DNA of 64,000 nt from assembly GCA_023548195.1 (NCBI GenBank), contig JAJHZJ010000413.1, positions 13,885,941 to 13,949,940 of the forward strand. Direction: 5' to 3'. This DNA is from Bettongia penicillata ogilbyi (taxonomy: Eukaryota > Chordata > Mammalia > Diprotodontia > Potoroidae). The translations under genes were made by a program, and so were the position numbers. Below the pieces are notes generated by a model, which did no database searches, had not been told where the DNA came from, and worked only from the letters and a program-made list of their open reading frames with translations. Positions 59,400 through 64,000 of the stretch are shown one piece after another (positions within the stretch are counted from its first letter, which is position 1; every line of letters begins with the position of its first letter).

Positions 59400-60870
59400 T
59401 CCCCCTTTTTCCAAATCTGAGGGCTAAAACTGCTGCTGCCGCCTGCGGCTCTGAACCCGGTTTTCCGAATCTGAGGAGCTGGGGCCTAAACCGAGGATGG
59501 GGGTGGGGGGGAGCCCGCGGGGAAGCGGAGGCAGGGGCCTGGGAAGGTTTCCCTCCCGGGGGGCAGAGACTTCAGGTCGATTTAGCTGACTCGGCCGCCC
59601 CGGGAGCTATAAAGCGAGGCCCAGACACTACGTAAGGACTCCCCACGCCCCGCGCTCTGCAGCCCGGCCAGCTCGAGCTACGAAGCCCAGGCGGCTGAGC
59701 TGCGCACGCGCCTAAGCTGCAGCCCAGCGGAGCGGAGAGGCCCAGTTGCTAGGAGACGGTGACGCCAGCGGCGCCTCAGCGCGGACTCACTCACGAAAGG
59801 GGCGGAGCAATCGGACCGTACCAACCCGCTGCGCTCCCCCCCCCCGCCCCCTCTCCCTTCCCGGGCCCGCTCCCCGCGGCCCGAGCAACTCACCTTCCCA
59901 TCGCCGTGAAATGGGAGGCTCAGATTATTCCCGACGGGTTGGGGAGGCTCTTCGGTAGCGACGCCGGCGGCAACTGCCACGGCGGAGGCGGATTCATAGT
60001 CCGCGAAGGGGTTTGGGAAGGCCCGCTCCTCCATCTCCGACTCCCCTCCCAAATGGAGCTTCAGCCTCTTGGACATGGTCTCGCCCATCTCAACCGCCGC
60101 CCCTCCCCCTCGTGCCACGCGCCCCGACACACTCACACTCACACACCCCCTCCTGCCGCACGGCGGCCTAGCGGGGACAAAAAGCTTCAGGAGGAGGCAG
60201 GGAAAAGAGCAACGCTTTTGAGCCCGGGTGTTAGCGGGCGCCTGTCCCCGGGCGCCGCCGCCGGCTACGGAGAGCAGCCGCGGGCACCACAGCGGGCGCT
60301 GCAGCCAGCCGAAGGGAGGGAGCGTGGAGGAGGGCGGGGCTCGCCGGAGGGGATCGGGACTGCCCCAAAGAGGAAGGCTCCGGGGTCAGGGAGGACAGCC
60401 GAGTCCCGAGCTGCGAGTCCGAGCTGGGGCCGCTGCTTCGCGGCACATGCGGCCGCCGCTTCCTGGGGTCCAGCTGCCCCCGACGGCCGCGCCCGCCGCG
60501 CCCTAACACCGCGGGCACACCCTGCCCGCAGCGGGGGCCGCCCCGGGTCCGGGGCGCATCCTCCTCCCGGGGCGGAAGCGGGCGAGCCCCCGACGGGACT
60601 CCGCCGGCCGGAGCTGCACCAAGTCCAAGCAGATGCCAATCGCCTCCGGGCCCCGGGGCCCGCCGCCCCACTCCCCGCGAGGAGGGAGACGCGCCCTCCG
60701 TGGGTGCCCCGAGGACGGCCGGTGGAAGAAGAGAACGTGCCGCGCTCGGACTGTGCCCTCCTCGGTCTGCCTTTATGCGCTGGCCACGGTGCCCTCCCCG
60801 CGAAGCCCCGGCTTCATTGACATTCAGCCTTCGTTCAGGCTCCAGCCGCCGGGATGACTAGCGCCGGCTC
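59400..60870. promoter_or_regulatory. LANCL2: CpG island and presumed LANCL2 promoter
   Basis: The sequence turns strongly GC- and CpG-rich here, in contrast to the AT-rich flanks, and spans exon 1, the start of intron 1 and about 0.8 kb upstream. This is the usual setting of a housekeeping-type promoter without a clear TATA box. Visible elements include several GGGCGG/CCGCCC boxes, a CCAAT on the plus strand at about 60636-60640, and an NRF1-like palindrome TGCGCACGCGC starting at 59701. The transcription start cannot be fixed from sequence alone; it should lie between 60089 and about 60870. The long plus-strand open frame here (59759-60820) is a by-product of low stop-codon density in GC-rich DNA. 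Confidence 0.75.
59894..60088 (-). CDS. LANCL2: LANCL2 coding exon 1 (residues 1-65)
   Basis: This is the first coding exon of LanC-like protein 2. The frame begins MGETMSKRLKLHLGG and runs 65 codons to HGDGK, where a GTGAG donor follows at 59893-59889. An upstream in-frame ATG at 60142 exists, but I chose 60088 because the MGETMSKR start is the conserved LANCL2 N-terminus. From family knowledge, Gly2 is N-myristoylated and the neighbouring basic residues help bind membrane phosphoinositides, which is specific to LANCL2 among LANCL proteins. The rest of the exon is an acidic, low-complexity linker that varies between species. The exon lies in a CpG island. It ends in phase 0 and is followed by an intron of about 35.9 kb. 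Identification is firm from the N-terminal block and from the five matching downstream exons. Confidence 0.95.
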
Positions 60871-61097
60871 CGTCCCGTGCTTGGCTGGAAAGAAACAGTC
60901 TCTTTAAAAGGGGAGAAAAATACCCCAACGGAGCCTATGCCAGGTGCCAGTCCGTCCTCCCAGATGGAGAAAGAAGGCAGCTCTTTGTTTCCGAGTCGAT
61001 GTGTGCTCCCCAGCCCGTGCCACTTGGCATCTTATTTCATGCCCCTTTGCTCCGAACGAAGGCATCAATCTCGAGCCGCAACCACGCTCCGTCTAAA

Positions 61098-61165
61098 AAC
61101 ACACACGCACACACACAAACATTTGGACTGCAACCACACAGTCTTCAAACACACGCACACACAGG
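61098..61165 (+). repeat. CA-rich microsatellite pair
   Basis: ACACACGCACACACACAAAC and ACACACGCACACACAGGCAC, about 45 bp apart, upstream of LANCL2. Confidence 0.7.
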
Positions 61166-61959
61166 CACGTTTAAGTCAGCCCCCAAACTGGCTAGTCTGT
61201 CCAAAAAAAATCGCCCGCAGAGCGCGCAGCCCACAACGGGACACAAGCAAACAAAGAGATTTGCGTTCACTAATCGGAATAATGAAATAGCCCTATTACA
61301 TCCTGCCCTCCTTCCCTTTTGTTCTTTTTCTCCCTGTGTTATTCCTTTGAACCGAGGACTTCAAGCCCAATCAATGATTGTTTTTTGTAGCTCTGATACA
61401 GTAACGGTTTTTGCTTTTATATAATATGCCCGCTTTATTTTTTGTTCAATCCATGCTAAGGAAGCGAAACTGATTTCTAGATTCCGAAACCCAATAACGG
61501 AAATAAAAATGGTTTAGTATCCTTTTTCTCTATAATCTTTTGCTTTATAGGCAAAGAATCTGATTTCAGCTTAAGGCCATCCATCCCTTCCTTTCTTCTT
61601 GGATTACGTTTCTATTTCCAACCACTGATTCATACAACTAAAATTTTAATTATTTTTTAAAAACTATAAAGTTTTCAATGTCCTTCACCAGGAAATCACT
61701 AAATGATTAAAATTATATGTACTATTACACACTGTGTATTATAATAAAGCTAGACATTGATTTTTTTTTTTTTAAAAAAAAAAGGTATTTTACTCATCCC
61801 TCCGACAATTCTATGAAATGGTTTAACGGTCATTCCTTTACTAGTTTAATAATCTGAGACACAATTTTAGTGATGGCTTACTAGAGTCCAAGCAAAATAG
61901 CATTCCAATCTAACTAGAACCTCTCACATCCCAACACACTATGATTGGGAATCATGAAA

Positions 61960-62045
61960 TTTACACCTGACCTACTTCTTTGAGATAACTAAAGCCCAGG
62001 AAGGAGAAGTGACTTCTCCAAGGTCACACAGGTGATTGAGTCAGC
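61960..62045 (-). mobile_element. SINE fragment
   Basis: AGTGACTTCTCCAAGGTCAC followed by ACAGGTGATTGAG is the conserved central block of MIR-like SINEs. Confidence 0.5.
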
Positions 62046-62739
62046 ATTGTATGGTAAAACAAATGAGAGTGTATGTATGTATATATACATATATACGTAA
62101 TATATATGGGTTTACTTCCCTGTTTCCACATGTGGTCCAGAAAATGCTTTATGCGTATGATTGATTATATTTTATGCAGTTTCTTTGGTGAACCAAAGAA
62201 GGCTCACAATTGCCTAGTAATTAAATAAAATAAAATCCTATTCTGCCTGAGCCATCTAGATTGGCTTTACATTTATTGGGCATGCACAGTCCTTCAGTGT
62301 GGACCTCTTCCTTGCTTCATTTATCCCTTAAGATAAATATTGTTGAATATATCAGTAAGAACTAGAAACATCTCACTAATTAAGAATATAAAAAAAGATT
62401 CAGGCAGATAAGTGAAAAATTCAAAGAGGAACTATTTTAACTGAAATGAAAACTTTTTTCTTCAGGTGAAAAGCCTTCCATTCAATGTTGACTTCATTTT
62501 CTTCTTTGATTAATAAATAAAAATAATTTGCAATTGGGGCATTGATTGGATCCTAGCAGGCACTATAAAAATACTCCTAAGTGAACTTGACCATATTTAC
62601 ATATTGGTCTTCACTTTTAAGTAGGAAAAAAAACCCCATTTCTTCTCAATACATTATTTTTACATTAATTTGCCCTTTAAATATTTTTTTCTCCTCTTGG
62701 AAAGAAAAAGAGGCAAACTGCAGTACCACATTGTAATTT

Positions 62740-63370
62740 TTGTTACAAAGCACAGACTTTGATACTTGAAAGGGACCTAGGTAGCCATCTAATTCAACTC
62801 AAAACTGAAAAATAATTCCCACTACAACTGGCAAGGCAAGTGATCAACCACTAGTCTAAGCCTGGGGATTTCTAATGAATGTAAACCCACTGCCTCTGAG
62901 ATAGCTTATCTCACTTATGGATAGCTCTAATTATTAGTTAGCAAGTTATTCCTTGAATTAAGCCTAACTTGGAACCTTCCACCCAGCATCCATAGGGCCA
63001 AACAAAACAAGTCCAATCCCTCTTCAAGCAAAGATTTGAAGACAGCTGTCACATCTCCCCTCCAGCCCAAATTAAACATTCTGGTTTCCAACAACAGATC
63101 CTCATAGAATGTATGCTGGAGACCTTTCACCATTCTGGTTGCATTCCTCTACAATTCATTAATGCCCTTTCTAAACTGTGATAGTCAGAACTAAACAAAA
63201 TACTCCAGATGTGAGCTGACAAGGTCAGAGTACAGTTTAACTCCTATACTCATGGGAGTCATGTCTCTTTAGCTTTTCTGGCTGCCATATCAGTCTGCTG
63301 ACTTAACTTCTAGATCTTTTTCACTCAAACTACAGTCTAACTGTATTTCCACCATCTTGATCATTTTTTA
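62740..63370 (-). mobile_element. CR1/L3 LINE relic
   Basis: Second copy of the same family: GGAACCTTCCACCCAGCATC, CACATCTCCCCTCCAGCCCA, and GCTGCCATATCAGTCTGCTG near 63282. It lies upstream of LANCL2. Confidence 0.72.
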
Positions 63371-63449
63371 AATTGAGCCCAATCAATCAAGAACTACTTG
63401 TTAAATTATTATTATGTTCCACGTTTAATGCTCATACACAACACACACA

Positions 63450-64000
63450 CACTATAAGGCAGTTTTTAGGAGAAAGGTGCATAGGAGAATCAGGAACAAC
63501 TTTATGAGGAAAGTAGTGTTTGACCTAAGATTTGAAGATAAAGAGGGATTCTAAAAAAGCAGAGATGAGGAGCCTCAAGTGTCATTGTAGGCATAAGGGA
63601 CAGCCAGGAAAAAGGCATGGAGAAGGCATATGCAGTGTGAGAAGACCAGTTTGGCTAAATTGAAGAGTGTAAGGGGATGGGGGGTAATACATCAAAGCAC
63701 TAGAAAGGTTAATTGGAGACAGGTAATGAAAAACTATATACTAACCAGAGGAGTTTTATATTTGATATGAAATGTGAACGGGAGCTAAGAGAGCAGAACA
63801 GGGACCCAAGTAGAAACACCAGAAACAGAGTTCTTATGACAAGGCAAATGAATTCCTAGACTGGGCAGAGGTTATCAATTTTATTAATCCTTACCATCCA
63901 TGCTTCGGGGGAATGAGTGCAAAGAGATGGCTTGGATTGGGAGATTAAGGCTTGCATTTGTGTGAATGGGAGAAAGAGATAGTAAGAGAATAGAATGACT
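63450..64000 (-). mobile_element. L2 LINE relic (minus strand), runs off the window
   Basis: GGCATAAGGGACAGCCAGGA, then ACCAGTTTGGCTAAATTGAA and CAGAGGAGTTTTATATTTGA are the complement of L2. Confidence 0.65.

Larger units (their letters stand above)
60871..62739. other. Upstream flank of LANCL2
   Basis: Base composition drops quickly from the CpG island to AT-rich DNA after about 61.3 kb. No exon is recognised. In other mammals EGFR lies upstream of LANCL2, but none of it is visible here. Confidence 0.55.

Noticed and set aside
59678..60142. Extended minus-strand frame starting at 60142 as the LANCL2 start
   Set aside because: The conserved LANCL2 N-terminus MGETMSKR begins at 60088. The 18 codons upstream are not conserved, and the frame past 59894 runs into the intron.
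59759..60820. 353-codon open frame on the plus strand opposite LANCL2 exon 1
   Set aside because: It lies in a CpG island, is rich in Pro, Ala, Arg and Gly without any domain, and overlaps LANCL2 exon 1 in antisense. Long frames are expected by chance in such DNA.
61960..62110. Alternating TATG/TATA stretch near 62070 as a regulatory element
   Set aside because: It is a simple TA/TG-rich microsatellite with no further features.

Overview
The window is mammalian nuclear DNA, most probably from a marsupial. It holds the first six coding exons of LANCL2 on the minus strand, embedded in old and young retroelements. The marsupial reading rests on the repeats: L1-derived elements with a marsupial-type ORF1, many L2 and CR1/L3 LINE relics, tRNA-headed MIR-like SINEs, and a SINE at about 47.44-47.66 kb of a type I know from marsupials. 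I cannot name the species.

LANCL2 (LanC-like 2) starts in a CpG island near 60.1 kb and runs leftwards. Exon 1 is 59894-60088, exon 2 23891-24008, exon 3 12983-13190, exon 4 12250-12397, exon 5 11175-11321 and exon 6 6761-6943. The six exons total 999 nt, join in a consistent phase with AG/GT borders, and encode residues 1-333 of about 447. The last ~114 residues, with the second half of the zinc site, lie beyond position 1. Intron 1 is ~35.9 kb, intron 2 ~10.7 kb, introns 3 and 4 are under 1 kb, and intron 5 is 4.2 kb.

The most notable non-host component is a family of ~2.6-3.0 kb 'half-L1' (HAL1-like) elements: 5'UTR, ORF1, purine-rich 3'UTR and A-rich tail, with no ORF2. Copies are A (2715-5692), B (13369-15983), C (17804-20763), D (fragment, 31556-32460), E (37141-40152), F (minus strand, 41537-44332) and G (3'-truncated, 44911-46670). 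A, B, C, F and G have target-site duplications that I located. A and C keep intact 367-codon ORF1 frames. F and G face each other head to head. Over about 1.2 kb every stretch I compared is identical, yet their outer parts differ clearly, which is the pattern expected from gene conversion between inverted repeats.

F and G sit in an ~0.85 kb LTR-like segment, itself inserted in an old L2 LINE that also carries a minus-strand L1 3' end. Other items are a 5'-truncated processed pseudogene of PRDX6 near 55 kb, a ~340-370 bp tandem duplication at 47.85-48.64 kb beside a possible LTR, an L1 ORF2 relic at 49.26-49.9 kb, and scattered L2, CR1/L3 and SINE relics. I found no RNA genes, no CRISPR arrays and no second protein-coding host gene.
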